Counted from the first letter of the stretch, positions 32,753 to 42,656 are shown. The stretch is 64,000 nucleotides of DNA from Hoeflea sp038900095 (GCF_038900095.1 NZ_JBBMQQ010000002.1:558001-622000), one strand, 5' to 3'. The notes: generated from the sequence alone by a model not told the origin. Program-made: numbers and translations.

Positions 32753-34302
32753 TGGACGCTGCTCATAGCCCGGAGGCGGAGACCGTTCTCCGCCTCACGG
32801 GCATCACCAAGAGATTTGGTCCGCTGGTTGCCAATGACGCTATCTCGCTGTCGCTCAAACGCGGCGAGGTGGTGGCGCTGCTGGGCGAGAATGGTGCCGG
32901 CAAGACAACGCTGATGAACATCCTTTTCGGCCATTACACCGCCGATGAGGGGGAGATCGAAGCTTTTGGCACATTGCTGCCACCCGGAGATCCGCATGCC
33001 GCGCTGGCTGCCGGGATCGGCATGGTGCACCAGCATTTTACGCTCGCCGACCAGATGACTGTGCTTGAAAATATCGTGCTTGGCACGCGCCCGCTCTGGT
33101 CGTTCAACCTGGGCAAGTCCGCCGCGCGGGAGAAGATCCGGCGGCTGGCGGCGGATTACGGGCTCGAAGTTGATCCCGACCGGATGATCACGGAGCTGTC
33201 GGTCGGTGAGCGGCAGCGTGTCGAGATCCTCAAGGCGCTTTATCGCGAGGCGCGCATTCTCATTCTCGACGAACCGACGGCAGTGCTGACGCCGATGGAA
33301 ACCGAGGCGCTGTTCGCGACGCTGAAGAAGCTGGTGGCCGCGGGGCTGTCGGTGATCTTCATCTCGCACAAGCTCGGTGAAGTGCAATCGGTTTCGGACC
33401 GCGTGGTGGTGCTGCGCGGCGGCAAGCTCGCCGGCGAGCGCAGGACGTCCGATGCGACGCGGCGGGAGCTGGCCGAGCTGATGGTCGGCGGGCAGTTGCC
33501 GGTCAACGAAATTGGTCCGGCTTCGCCCGGGGCGTGCCTGTTCGAGCTCAGGGATGTTTTCACACGATCGCTTGGCGGGGCGGCGCTCAAGCAGATCTCG
33601 ATGCAATTGCGCGGCGGCGAGATCACCGGCCTTGCGGGCATATCAGGCAATGGCCAGGCCGCACTCGCCGCACTGATTGCCGGGACACTGGATGCTGGTG
33701 AGGGCGAAATTCTGGTGCATGGTGAGACAGTCGACCGGTGGTCGCCAGGTGCCGCGCTGGACCGCGGGCTGGGACGCATACCCGAGGACCGGCATGCCAC
33801 CGGCATGATCGGCGACATGAGCGTTGCCGAGAACGTCATCTCGGAGGCCTATCGCAGTTCGCGGTTTTCGCGGTTCGGTTTTCTCGACTGGAAGGCCGCC
33901 GCTGCCTTCGCAAACGACATCATCAAGGCCTACGACGTCAAATGCCCGTCGCCGGATGCGCGGGTGCGGCTGTTGTCGGGCGGGAACATGCAGAAACTGA
34001 TCCTGGGCCGGGCGCTGGACGGCGATCCCGACATCATTCTGGCGAGCCAGCCGACGCGCGGGCTTGATGTCGGCGCGGTGGCCTATGTGCATGCGCGCCT
34101 GATCGAGGCGCGCGACCGGGGGGCTGCGGTGCTGCTGATTTCCGAGGATCTTGATGAAATCCAGACGCTGTCCGACAGAATACTGGTGATCCATCGTGGG
34201 CAACTGTCCAAACCATCCTTGCGCGGTGAACTTAGAGTCATGGAACTGGGTGAATTGATGGCCGGACACGGGCATGAAGAGGGGACGAGCCATGCGGCTT
34301 GA
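32752..34302 (+). CDS. Nucleoside/sugar-type ABC transporter ATPase with two nucleotide-binding domains
   Basis: A 516-residue tandem ATPase. The first domain has GENGAGKTT (Walker A), a VGERQRVEILKAL signature and ILDEPTAVLT. The second has a degenerate Walker A (GISGNGQAAL), a LSGGNMQKLILGRAL signature and an ASQPTRGLD Walker B variant. This asymmetric layout is usual for CUT2/BMP-type importers. It couples to the two permeases encoded next. Its stop lies inside the first permease gene. Confidence 0.9.
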   Translation: MDAAHSPEAETVLRLTGITKRFGPLVANDAISLSLKRGEVVALLGENGAGKTTLMNILFGHYTADEGEIEAFGTLLPPGDPHAALAAGIGMVHQHFTLADQMTVLENIVLGTRPLWSFNLGKSAAREKIRRLAADYGLEVDPDRMITELSVGERQRVEILKALYREARILILDEPTAVLTPMETEALFATLKKLVAAGLSVIFISHKLGEVQSVSDRVVVLRGGKLAGERRTSDATRRELAELMVGGQLPVNEIGPASPGACLFELRDVFTRSLGGAALKQISMQLRGGEITGLAGISGNGQAALAALIAGTLDAGEGEILVHGETVDRWSPGAALDRGLGRIPEDRHATGMIGDMSVAENVISEAYRSSRFSRFGFLDWKAAAAFANDIIKAYDVKCPSPDARVRLLSGGNMQKLILGRALDGDPDIILASQPTRGLDVGAVAYVHARLIEARDRGAAVLLISEDLDEIQTLSDRILVIHRGQLSKPSLRGELRVMELGELMAGHGHEEGTSHAA

Positions 34303-35341
34303 GCCAAGACCCGCCTCATCTGTTGCGGCCACCATCCTCTGGCCCGCTGGCGCAATTCTGGCGACGATCGTGTTTTCTTCCGTGCTGGTGATGATCGCCG
34401 GTGCGTCGCCGCTCACGGTTTTCTGGCTTGTACTCAAAGGGGCGGCGGGATCGCAGTTCGCATTGCTGGAAACTCTGACCCGTGCGACACCGCTGATCTT
34501 CACCGGGCTCGCCGTGGCAGTGGCCTTCCGGGCGAAACTCTGGAACATCGGCGCCGAAGCACAACTCTATCTGGGTGCCGTGATGACCGTGGTGATCGGC
34601 ACCGGCGCGGTGACCTTGCCGTCGGCGGGCCTGATCCCGCTGATCATGATCGCGGCGATGCTGACGGGTGCGCTTGCGCTGCTCGGCCCCGCGGTCTTGA
34701 AGACAAAGTTCGGCGTGGACGAGGTGGTGACGACACTGCTTTTGAATTTCATCGTGCTTTTGTTCGTCTCGATGCTGCTCGAAGGGCCGCTGAAGGATCC
34801 GACAGGTATGGGCTGGCCGCAATCGAAGCGGGTCATTGCCGAGGCGCAATTGCCACGCCTGATCAAGGGCAAGAGGCTGCATTTCGGCTTCATCCTGGCG
34901 GTCGTTTCGGCAATCGTGGTCTGGGTGATCATGAAGAAAACCACGCTTGGCTACGAGATGCGCGCCGTTGGACACAATGCCGAGGCGGCGCGGTTTGCCG
35001 GCATCCCGGTCAACCGGGTGATCGTCAAGACGGCGCTCTTGTCGGGCGGGCTCGCGGCGCTTGCCGGTTTTTCCGAAGTCGCCGGTTTGAAAGGCAATCT
35101 GACGCTCGATCTGTCGCCGGGCTATGGCTATACCGGCATCGTTGTTGCCATGCTGGCCATGCTCAATCCGCTGGGGGTGATCGCCGCGGCGATTTTCGTC
35201 GCCGGGATCTTTGTTGGTGCCGATGCGATGAGCCGCAGCGCCAATGTGCCGAGCTACATTGCCCAGGTCATGGTCGCCACGTCGCTTTTGACCATGGTCG
35301 CCGCCATCATGCTGATGCGCTATCGCGTGCGCTGGAGATGA
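34292..35341 (+). CDS. BMP-type ABC transporter permease 1
   Basis: A 349-residue inner membrane permease of the branched-chain/BMP type (BPD_transp_2) with about nine spans. It contains FRAKLWNIGAEAQLYLGAV and AVGHNAEAARFAGIPV, the conserved cytoplasmic loop that meets the ATPase. The ATG at 34292 with GAGGGG upstream is preferred over an ATG at 34274. It pairs with the following permease as a heterodimer. Confidence 0.88.
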   Translation: MRLEPRPASSVAATILWPAGAILATIVFSSVLVMIAGASPLTVFWLVLKGAAGSQFALLETLTRATPLIFTGLAVAVAFRAKLWNIGAEAQLYLGAVMTVVIGTGAVTLPSAGLIPLIMIAAMLTGALALLGPAVLKTKFGVDEVVTTLLLNFIVLLFVSMLLEGPLKDPTGMGWPQSKRVIAEAQLPRLIKGKRLHFGFILAVVSAIVVWVIMKKTTLGYEMRAVGHNAEAARFAGIPVNRVIVKTALLSGGLAALAGFSEVAGLKGNLTLDLSPGYGYTGIVVAMLAMLNPLGVIAAAIFVAGIFVGADAMSRSANVPSYIAQVMVATSLLTMVAAIMLMRYRVRWR

Positions 35342-35342
35342 C

Positions 35343-36287
35343 ATGAACGAGGCTTTTGAAATCCTGTTCACCGCCAGCTTCTGGGTTGCCGCCATCCGGA
35401 TTGCCTCGCCGCTGATCTTTGCCACCATGGGCGAGCTGATCTGCGAGCGGGCGGGCGTGCTCAATCTGGGGATCGAGGGCATCATGGTGGCCGGCGCGTT
35501 CTCCGGCTGGTTCACGGTCTATATGGGCGGGGATCTGTGGACCGGTGTATTCGTCGCGGCACTGACCGGCGCGATGTTCGGTCTGTTGCACGGATTTCTC
35601 ACCGTGCCGCTGGGGCTGTCGCAGCATGTAACCGGTATCGGGGTAACACTGCTTGCCTCGAGCCTGACCTATTTCACCTACCGGATCCTGTTGCCGGAAG
35701 TGTCCTCGCCGCCGAAGATCGAGCCGTTCCAGCCCTTCGCGGTTCCTGTCCTGTCGGACATTCCGGTGCTTGGGCCGGCGCTGTTCAACCAGACACCACT
35801 GACCTATCTTGCCTATTTCACGGTTGCCGCCGTTGCGTTCGTTTTCCACCGTACCCCGGTTGGCGTTGCCGTCCGGGCGGTGGGTGAAAACCCTGCCGCG
35901 GTCGAGGCGCAAGGCATATCGGTTACCGCGGTGCGGATGGGCGCGGTGATGGCCGGGTCGGCGCTGATGGCAATCGGCGGGGCGTTCCTGACCATGTCTG
36001 CGTTTAACTCCTTCTTCTTCGAAATGATCAACGGGCGCGGCTGGATTGCCATTGCGCTGGTGGTGTTTGGATCCTGGCGGCCCGGCAAGGCCTTGATCGG
36101 GGCGATCCTGTTTGCGGCCTTTGACGCCTATCAGGTGCGGCTGCAGCAGATTACCGGCGGCGTGATCCCCTACCAGATCTTCCTGATGATGCCGTTCGTG
36201 CTGTCGATTGTGGCACTGGTTGTCGTCGCCCGTCGTGCGACCTATCCCAAGGCGCTGATGATCCCCTATCAGAAAGGCGAGAGATGA
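35343..36287 (+). CDS. BMP-type ABC transporter permease 2
   Basis: A 314-residue permease partner. ATMGELICERAGVLNLGIEGIM near the N-terminus and AVGENPAAVEAQGISV as the coupling loop are diagnostic. It starts one base after permease 1 and overlaps the deaminase gene by four bases. The whole set (binding protein, ATPase, two permeases) is complete, so the importer should be functional. Confidence 0.9.
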   Translation: MNEAFEILFTASFWVAAIRIASPLIFATMGELICERAGVLNLGIEGIMVAGAFSGWFTVYMGGDLWTGVFVAALTGAMFGLLHGFLTVPLGLSQHVTGIGVTLLASSLTYFTYRILLPEVSSPPKIEPFQPFAVPVLSDIPVLGPALFNQTPLTYLAYFTVAAVAFVFHRTPVGVAVRAVGENPAAVEAQGISVTAVRMGAVMAGSALMAIGGAFLTMSAFNSFFFEMINGRGWIAIALVVFGSWRPGKALIGAILFAAFDAYQVRLQQITGGVIPYQIFLMMPFVLSIVALVVVARRATYPKALMIPYQKGER

Positions 36288-37573
36288 GTTTTGACACCTT
36301 GCTCAAGGGCGGCGTGCTGCCCGACGGAACCGCTGCAGACATTGCCATTGCCGACGGGCGGATTGCGGCCATTGCTCCGGGTATCGAAGCGGAGGCCGGG
36401 GAGACGATTGATGTGTCCGGTCACCTGGTCTCGCCGCCGTTCGTCGATCCGCATTTTCACATGGACGCAACGTTGTCTTACGGGCAGCCGCGCATCAACG
36501 CATCCGGGACGCTTCTTGAAGGAATTGGCCTGTGGGGCGAACTCAAGCCGCTTCTGACCCATGAGGCGGTCAAGGAACGGGCGCTTGCCTATTGCGACTG
36601 GGCGGCGTCGATGGGGCTGCTCGCCATCCGCACCCATGTCGATGTCTGCGATGACCGGCTGTTGGCCGTCGAGGCGCTGCTCGAGGTGAAAAGCGAGATC
36701 TCGCACTATATCGATCTGCAACTTGTGGCGTTTCCGCAGGACGGGCTTTACCGCTCGCCGACAGCCCGGGCGAATACGCTTCGGGCGCTCGATCTCGGTG
36801 TCGATGTGGTCGGCGGAATTCCGCATTTCGAGCGAACCATGGCGGATGGCCGTGCTTCGGTCACGGAGCTTTGCGAGGTTGCGGCCGAGCGCGGACTGAT
36901 GGTCGACATGCATTGCGACGAAACCGATGATCCGCTGTCGCGGCATATCGAGCAACTGGCTTACGAGACCCAGCGGCTCGGGCTGCAGGGCCGGGTGGCA
37001 GGATCGCATCTGACATCGATGCACTCGATGGACAATTATTATGTCTCCAAGCTGTTGCCGCTCATTGCCGAAGCGGAAGTGGCGGCCATTCCCAACCCGC
37101 TGATCAACATTACGCTTCAGGGCCGGCATGACACCTATCCGAAGCGGCGGGGGATGACACGGGTGCCGGAAATGCTCAAGCATGGCATCCGGGTTGGTTT
37201 CGGGCAGGACTGCGTGCTTGACCCCTGGTACTCGCTGGGCACGGCCGACATGCTCGATGTCGCCTTCATGGGTTTGCACGTTGCACAGATGACCAGCCCG
37301 GATGACATGCGCCGGTGTTACGAGATGGTGACCACCGAAAGTGCGGCGATCATGGGGCTTGATGACTATGGCCTTGACGTCGGCAAGCGCGCCGACCTGG
37401 TCGTGCTTGATGCGGGAAACCCGATCGAGGCGATTAGGTTGCGGGCAACGCGGTTGATGGTGATGGCGCGAGGAAAGGTTATCGCCCGGCGTGAGCGCTC
37501 GCCGATGCGGCTCGAAATTCCAGGCAGGCAAGCCGATATCGATCGCCGGTTCAGGGTGCCGGAACCGCGCTGA
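36284..37573 (+). CDS. Cytosine-deaminase-like amidohydrolase
   Basis: A 429-residue metal-dependent hydrolase. VDPHFHMD (residues 55-61 region) provides the first metal ligands, THVDV, DMHCDETDD near 210 and GQDCVLDPWYSLGTADML near 306 follow the pattern of E. coli cytosine deaminase CodA. The last part GKRADLVVLDA is the usual closing beta sandwich. It probably deaminates cytosine or a related aminopyrimidine after import by the preceding transporter, with which it overlaps by four bases. Other N-heterocycles remain possible, so no symbol is given. Confidence 0.82.
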   Translation: MSFDTLLKGGVLPDGTAADIAIADGRIAAIAPGIEAEAGETIDVSGHLVSPPFVDPHFHMDATLSYGQPRINASGTLLEGIGLWGELKPLLTHEAVKERALAYCDWAASMGLLAIRTHVDVCDDRLLAVEALLEVKSEISHYIDLQLVAFPQDGLYRSPTARANTLRALDLGVDVVGGIPHFERTMADGRASVTELCEVAAERGLMVDMHCDETDDPLSRHIEQLAYETQRLGLQGRVAGSHLTSMHSMDNYYVSKLLPLIAEAEVAAIPNPLINITLQGRHDTYPKRRGMTRVPEMLKHGIRVGFGQDCVLDPWYSLGTADMLDVAFMGLHVAQMTSPDDMRRCYEMVTTESAAIMGLDDYGLDVGKRADLVVLDAGNPIEAIRLRATRLMVMARGKVIARRERSPMRLEIPGRQADIDRRFRVPEPR

Positions 37574-37670
37574 ACCGAACTGACGCACCTCTTAATAAAC
37601 ACGGTTAATACTTACGTAAGGGCGTTTGGATACATTGCGTGGAGTTGTTCTGCGTCAAGGGTATTCAGTT

Positions 37671-38312
37671 ATGGCCGCTGCCAAGCGTCAATTGTTCAAA
37701 CTGTTCCGTGTCTCCCGCAAGCTGGCATTGCTGTCAGGCGGATTTCTGTTCGTACTGGGAGCTTCGGGAACCGCCGCACTGGTTTTTGCGCCGGCGAACA
37801 TGATCCCGGGGTTTCAGGAAGAGACCCGGGGTCACTGCAAAACGGTCTACCAGTCCGAATTCAGGCGCGGCAAGGAAAAGCGCCTGATCGCGGTGATTTC
37901 AGGCAATGATCTCGACCCCAAGGACCGGGTGAAAACGGGTTTGCGGGTTGCCCGCCACCTGTCCGAAACCATCAATCCTGATCTTGTTATCGTCCAGGTC
38001 GCCGACCATCGCGGCCCGGCAACGCGGGCGGAGCTGCGCGGTTCGGCGATCGGCGCCGAAATTGTCTACGCCCCGGTGCCGACCCGATCTCTTGCGGTGT
38101 CGCAGCCGTGGGAAGTGCGTTACGTGAACACCGTTCCGACCAGCGCCGGATACTATTTCGGCAAGCGTGTGGACATGCCGCAGGCTGATATTGAAGCCCT
38201 CGCTCACGAAATCGAGCTGATTGAAGGCTGCGATGGTGATCTGGTCGACGAAGACGCCAAGACCGTTGCCGCAGGCGGGCATGGCGAGCCGGCTAAACCT
38301 GCCGGCCATTGA
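37671..38312 (+). CDS. Membrane-anchored hypothetical protein
   Basis: A 213-residue protein with one hydrophobic segment (LALLSGGFLFVLGASGTAAL, residues ~17-36) and a periplasmic domain of alternating strands and helices (RLIAVISGNDLDPKDRVKTG, PDLVIVQVADHRGP). The tail is acidic. I do not recognise the family; it looks like a conserved hypothetical. The ATG at 37671 with AAGGG about ten bases upstream is preferred to a TTG at 37626. The 97-base leader contains the palindrome CTTACGTAAG, which may be part of its promoter. It converges with lysS. Confidence 0.55.
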   Translation: MAAAKRQLFKLFRVSRKLALLSGGFLFVLGASGTAALVFAPANMIPGFQEETRGHCKTVYQSEFRRGKEKRLIAVISGNDLDPKDRVKTGLRVARHLSETINPDLVIVQVADHRGPATRAELRGSAIGAEIVYAPVPTRSLAVSQPWEVRYVNTVPTSAGYYFGKRVDMPQADIEALAHEIELIEGCDGDLVDEDAKTVAAGGHGEPAKPAGH

Positions 38313-38337
38313 TCCCCGCCTGACGGACTTCTTCGTG

Positions 38338-39834
38338 CTATTCGGCGCGGTTCTTGCGCGCCGGGAACAGGATCACGTCACGGATTGACGGTGCGTTGGT
38401 CAGGAGCATGATCAGGCGGTCGACGCCGATGCCGAGGCCACCTGCGGGCGGCATGCCCTGATCGATGGCATCAAGAAACTCGTCATCAAGCTGCTTCTCG
38501 ATTTCGCCGCGTGCATGGGCCTGCTCCAGCTGCTCGACCATGCGCTTGCGCTGTTCTTCCGGATCGTTGAGCTCGGAGAAGGCATTGCCCAGTTCCCAGG
38601 CGTTGCAATAGGTCTCGAAACGCTCGACCAGACGCGGCTCACCTGGAACTTCCTTGGCGAAGGGCGAAATGTCCTTGGGAAAATGGGTGACATGGGTCGG
38701 CTGGATGAGCGTGGATTCAACCTTTTCCTCGAAGATGAAGGCGAGGCATTCACCCCAGGTCCAGTCATCTTCGATTTCAAAACCGGCCGCCTTGGAGGCC
38801 GCGCGGGCGGCTTCGTCGGTATCGATGGCACGGAAATCAATGCCGGTCGCCTGCTTGACCGCGTCGGGCATCGGCAGCCGGCGGAAGGGGCCCTTGAAGG
38901 AAAGCTCCTTGTCACCGTAGGCAATCTCGGTGGTGCCGTGGATGGAAATGGCCAGCTTTTCAAACAGCCGTTCGACGAGGCCCATGATGTCCTCGTAATC
39001 GGCATAGGCCCAATAGCATTCGAGCATGGTGAATTCGGGATTGTGCCGGGTGGACACACCTTCATTGCGGAAGTTGCGGTTGACCTCGAACACCTTGTCG
39101 GTCAGTCCCGAGACCAGCGCCCGCTTGAGATAGAGCTCAGGCGCGATCCGGAGATACATGTCGAGCTTGAGTGTGTTGTGGTGGGTCTTGAATGGCTCTG
39201 CCGTTGCGCCGCCATAGACCGAATGCAGCATCGGCGTCTCGATCTCCATGAAGCCCTCGTCCTCCATGAAGCGGCGGATGCCGGAGACGATCTTCGAGCG
39301 TTGCTGGAAGCGGAGCTTGGAATCCTCATTGCTGAGAATGTCGAGATGGCGCTTGCGGTACCGCAATTCGACGTCGGAAACGCCGTGCCATTTTTCCGGC
39401 ATCGGCAGAAGCGCCTTGGTCAGCATGGTGATCTCGTGGGCGTTGACCGTCAGCTCGCCGCGCTTGGTGCGCCGCACTTCACCGGTCACGCCGATGATGT
39501 CGCCCATATCGATGAGCGGCAGAAGCGCGCGCGCCTCTTCCGGCGTGGTGTCCTTGTGGCTGAAGATCTGAACCTTACCGGAGGCATCATGCAGGTCCAT
39601 GAACATGCCCGAATTGCGTGACGAATAGACCCGTCCGGCAACGGTGATGATGTCTCCGGTCAGCGTGTCGGGTTCGATGTCCGCGTATTTTTCCGCAAGC
39701 TCCTGGTTGGTCATGGTGCGGTGAAAATGTGCGGGATAAACCTCGCCAACCGTCTCGCGAAGCTTGGCGAGCTTTTGCGCGCGCACTTCTGTGACGTCGG
39801 ACGAAAGGCCGGGCTCAGGTGTCTTGTCGTTCAT
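38338..39834 (-). CDS. lysS: Lysyl-tRNA synthetase, class II
   Basis: A 498-residue enzyme that charges tRNA-Lys. An N-terminal OB-fold anticodon-binding domain (TVAGRVYSSRNSGMFMDLHD) is followed by the class II catalytic core. Motif 2 is FEVNRNFRNEGVSTRHNPEF and motif 3 is GLGIGVDRLIMLL. The length is too great for the EF-P lysylase EpmA. The ATG at 39834 lies four bases after the gltX stop, so the two synthetases are co-transcribed. Confidence 0.93.
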   Translation of the reverse strand: MNDKTPEPGLSSDVTEVRAQKLAKLRETVGEVYPAHFHRTMTNQELAEKYADIEPDTLTGDIITVAGRVYSSRNSGMFMDLHDASGKVQIFSHKDTTPEEARALLPLIDMGDIIGVTGEVRRTKRGELTVNAHEITMLTKALLPMPEKWHGVSDVELRYRKRHLDILSNEDSKLRFQQRSKIVSGIRRFMEDEGFMEIETPMLHSVYGGATAEPFKTHHNTLKLDMYLRIAPELYLKRALVSGLTDKVFEVNRNFRNEGVSTRHNPEFTMLECYWAYADYEDIMGLVERLFEKLAISIHGTTEIAYGDKELSFKGPFRRLPMPDAVKQATGIDFRAIDTDEAARAASKAAGFEIEDDWTWGECLAFIFEEKVESTLIQPTHVTHFPKDISPFAKEVPGEPRLVERFETYCNAWELGNAFSELNDPEEQRKRMVEQLEQAHARGEIEKQLDDEFLDAIDQGMPPAGGLGIGVDRLIMLLTNAPSIRDVILFPARKNRAE

Positions 39835-39838
39835 TGTT

Positions 39839-41311
39839 CTACCCGTTGCTTGCTTTGGCTGCTTCGACACCGGCCTTGACCGCTGTTTCGGCCTGCTTGA
39901 GGCGCTGGCGCACGACCGAGCGGCCGAGAATGGACATGGAATCGAAAAGCGGCAAGGACCGCGAGGATCCGGAAACCGCAATAAAGAGCGGCGCCAGCAG
40001 GTTTCTGAGCTTGATGTCGCTGCGCTCGGAAATGGCCCTGAGTTCCGCTTCGATGGTTTCCGCATTCCACTCGATGATCTTTTCGAGATCGGGCTGAACC
40101 GTCTGCAGGATGGTCAGCACGTCTTCAAGCGGGACCTTCTTGATCTTGGAAAAGTCGGATGCGGTCAGGCCGAGATCACCCTTGAGCAGGAAGCCGGCCA
40201 GATCCGGCAGGTCCGACAGTTTGGTGATCCGCGACTGCGCCAGTTTCATGCCTTCGCGGAAACGGCCGTTCTCCTGGGCCCAAGCGACAACGCGGGAAAC
40301 GAATTCCTCTTCGGAAACATTTTCGCGCAACCAGCGGCCATTGAGCCAGTCGAGTTTCTGCAGGTCGAAGATCGCACCGGCCTTGGAGAGGTTTTCCGGA
40401 TCGAAATTGGCGATCAGCTGATCCATCGTCAGCAGTTCCTCGCCCTCGGAGATCTGGATGAAGAACAGGCCGAGGAAGTTCATCAGCGCTTCAGGCAGGA
40501 AGCCCAGTGCTTCGTAGTAGGAAATCGAGGTCGGGTTCTTGCGCTTGGACAGTTTCGACTTGTCGGCATTGCGCATCAGCGACAGGTGCATGAACACCGG
40601 TGGCTCGAGGCCGAGATACTGGTAGATCAGGATGTGCTTGGGGACCGAGGACAGCCATTCCTCGCCGCGGGCGACATGGGTGATCTTCATCAGATGGTCA
40701 TCGACCACATTGGCCATGTGATAGGTCGGCATGCCGTCGGCCTTGAGCAGGACCTGCATGTCGACAGCTTCCCAGGGAATTTCGACCTCGCCATAGACGC
40801 CGTCGACAAACTTGCAGGAACCCTCGGCCGGGATCTTCATCCGGACCACCGACGGTTCACCAGCGTTCATCCGTTCGGTGACTTCCTCGGCTGTGAGGTT
40901 GAGGCAGCGGCCGTCATATTTTGGCGGCTTGCCGGCCGCGCGCTGGGCGGCGCGCATCTCGTCGAGCCGCTCGGGCGTGCAGAAGCAGCGGAAGCCGTGA
41001 CCGTTTTCAACGATCTTGTCGACGTAGGGACGGTAGATGTCCTTGCGCTCGCTCTGCCGATAGGGGCCGTAAGGGCCGCCGATATCGGGGCCTTCAGACC
41101 ATGAGAGGCCGCACCATTTCAGTGCGTCGAGAACCTTCTGTTCAAACTCCGGTGTCGAGCGGGCGGCATCGGTGTCTTCGATGCGCAGGATGAACTCGCC
41201 ACCGTTTTTCTTTGCAAACAGATAATTGAACAGCGCGATATAGGCGGTTCCGACATGCGGTTCGCCGGTCGGAGACGGTGCGATGCGCACCCGCGTTGCA
41301 GTGTTGGCCAT
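39839..41311 (-). CDS. gltX: Glutamyl-tRNA synthetase
   Basis: A 490-residue class I synthetase. RIAPSPTGEPHVGTAYIALFN holds the HIGH-type site (here HVGT) and KLSKRKNP is the KMSKS-type loop. The anticodon-binding helical domain makes up the C-terminal third. Alphaproteobacteria often carry two GltX-like enzymes, one glutamylating both tRNA-Glu and tRNA-Gln; which this is cannot be told. The start MANTATRVRIAPSPTG is taken because the upstream extension is not homologous. Confidence 0.92.
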   Translation of the reverse strand: MANTATRVRIAPSPTGEPHVGTAYIALFNYLFAKKNGGEFILRIEDTDAARSTPEFEQKVLDALKWCGLSWSEGPDIGGPYGPYRQSERKDIYRPYVDKIVENGHGFRCFCTPERLDEMRAAQRAAGKPPKYDGRCLNLTAEEVTERMNAGEPSVVRMKIPAEGSCKFVDGVYGEVEIPWEAVDMQVLLKADGMPTYHMANVVDDHLMKITHVARGEEWLSSVPKHILIYQYLGLEPPVFMHLSLMRNADKSKLSKRKNPTSISYYEALGFLPEALMNFLGLFFIQISEGEELLTMDQLIANFDPENLSKAGAIFDLQKLDWLNGRWLRENVSEEEFVSRVVAWAQENGRFREGMKLAQSRITKLSDLPDLAGFLLKGDLGLTASDFSKIKKVPLEDVLTILQTVQPDLEKIIEWNAETIEAELRAISERSDIKLRNLLAPLFIAVSGSSRSLPLFDSMSILGRSVVRQRLKQAETAVKAGVEAAKASNG

Positions 41312-41585
41312 TTTGTGTTCGCCCGCTTTCAGGTCCGGTTGATTAGTGCGCGCGGCGGCTTTTGCCGGCTGCGATCGCTGTCCGGTAACGCTACAGCCAG
41401 GCAAGGCGCGGCGGAGACCGGCAGGCGCTGCCTTAGGCCATATTGTGCCGGTTGCGTCAAGTATGAGGGCTGCGGGTTGGCCCGCAACGGCACGATTGAC
41501 GCGCAACGGGAGGGTTTCGGAGCTTCATGCAATTTTGATTTACGTACCTCAAGAATTGCTCTAGAAGACCGGACAGGAGGCGAGG
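41312..41585. promoter_or_regulatory. Divergent promoter region between gltX and the xylose regulator gene
   Basis: This 274-base gap serves both directions. Near the LacI-type gene, GCAATT (41529-41534) and AATTGC (41554-41559) form an inverted repeat around the small palindrome TACGTA, and the flank is AT-rich. This is a reasonable place for autoregulation by the LacI-family protein. No terminator or small ORF with a good ribosome-binding site is evident in the rest. Confidence 0.35.
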
Positions 41586-42608
41586 ATGCGACCAACCGTG
41601 CATGACATTGCGGCTGAAGCCGGGGTCAGTCTGGCGACCGTCGACCGGGTGCTCAATGCCCGGCCAGGGGTGCGGCAGAAGACTGTCGACAAGGTCGAGG
41701 CCGCGGTCCATCGGCTCGGCTACGTGCGCGACGTGTCGGCTGCCAACCTGGCGAAACGACGGGTCTATCCGCTGGTGTTCATTGTGCCAGGAGGACCAAA
41801 CAGCTTCATGCGCGGGCTTGAAGCGGAGATCCGCGCCGCCATGCAGCGTTCGCCTGTCGAACGTACATCCATCCGGATCGAAACTGTCCCCCCATTCGAT
41901 GCGAAAGCCATCGTCCGGGTTCTCGATTCCCTCGATCCGGCGGAAGTGACAGGCGTTGCCCTTGTTGCGACCGATACGCCGGAAGTGGCGGCCGCGGTGG
42001 ACCGGCTTGTGGGCAAGGGCGTCCACGTCGCGACGCTGGTCTCCGATCTGCCGGGTTCGCAACGGCTTCATTTTTGCGGCATCGACAATCTGGCAGCGGG
42101 GCGGACAGCCGCCGGCCTGATCGGGCGGTTCTGCGGAGGCCGCGCCGGAAAGGTGCTGGTCGTGGCCGGATCGATGAAATTGTCGGACCACATGGACCGG
42201 GCGTCAGGCTTTGCCGAAGTGCTGAACGCGGAATTTCCGGGTCTTGAAATTGTCGGGCCGGTGGAAACCAATGATGAGGCGGACAGGGTCAGCGAGGCTG
42301 TCACCACGGCGTTGAAGGCCGACAATGGCATCATTGCCATCTACAGTCTCGGGGCGGGAACGCGCGGGCTGATCGAGGCGCTGTCTGGTCAAGAGCAGCG
42401 AAAGCTCGCAGTCGTCGCCCATGAAGTGACGGAGCATTCCCGGCAGGCTTTGACCGATGGTCTTTTCGATGCCGTCATCAACCAGGATTGCGGCCATGAG
42501 GTGCGCAGCGCGATCCGGGTGCTGAAAGCGCGGGCCGACGGGCTTGTGCCGTTGAGCGCCCAGGAACGCATTCGCATCGACATCTTTCTCAAGGACAATC
42601 TTCCGTGA
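41586..42608 (+). CDS. LacI-family transcriptional regulator, probably of xylose genes
   Basis: A 340-residue LacI/GalR-type repressor. The N-terminal helix-turn-helix VHDIAAEAGVSLATVDRVLN and hinge region precede a periplasmic-binding-protein-like sensor (VYPLVFIVPGGPNSFM onward). The class with VDRVLN and the long sensor resembles regulators that bind monosaccharides. AGGAGG is seven bases upstream. Its position 48 bases before xylB suggests that it controls xylAB in response to xylose. Confidence 0.85.
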   Translation: MRPTVHDIAAEAGVSLATVDRVLNARPGVRQKTVDKVEAAVHRLGYVRDVSAANLAKRRVYPLVFIVPGGPNSFMRGLEAEIRAAMQRSPVERTSIRIETVPPFDAKAIVRVLDSLDPAEVTGVALVATDTPEVAAAVDRLVGKGVHVATLVSDLPGSQRLHFCGIDNLAAGRTAAGLIGRFCGGRAGKVLVVAGSMKLSDHMDRASGFAEVLNAEFPGLEIVGPVETNDEADRVSEAVTTALKADNGIIAIYSLGAGTRGLIEALSGQEQRKLAVVAHEVTEHSRQALTDGLFDAVINQDCGHEVRSAIRVLKARADGLVPLSAQERIRIDIFLKDNLP

Positions 42609-42656
42609 GCTCCTGTCCTGACCCACTCCTGCAAATTCCTGAAAGGATCTGCCGCC

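Noticed and set aside
34316..35515. 399-codon open frame opposite the BMP-type permeases
   Set aside because: His/Gln/Arg-rich shadow of two membrane protein genes; no ribosome-binding site or motif.
36269..37588. 439-codon open frame opposite the amidohydrolase
   Set aside because: Complementary to a clear metal-dependent hydrolase; the product has no family features.
37591..37612. TTAA-N9-TTAA as a possible CtrA site
   Set aside because: The CtrA consensus needs seven bases between the half-sites; spacing is wrong.
39764..41104. 446-codon open frame opposite gltX
   Set aside because: Antisense to a glutamyl-tRNA synthetase with all motifs; compositional shadow.
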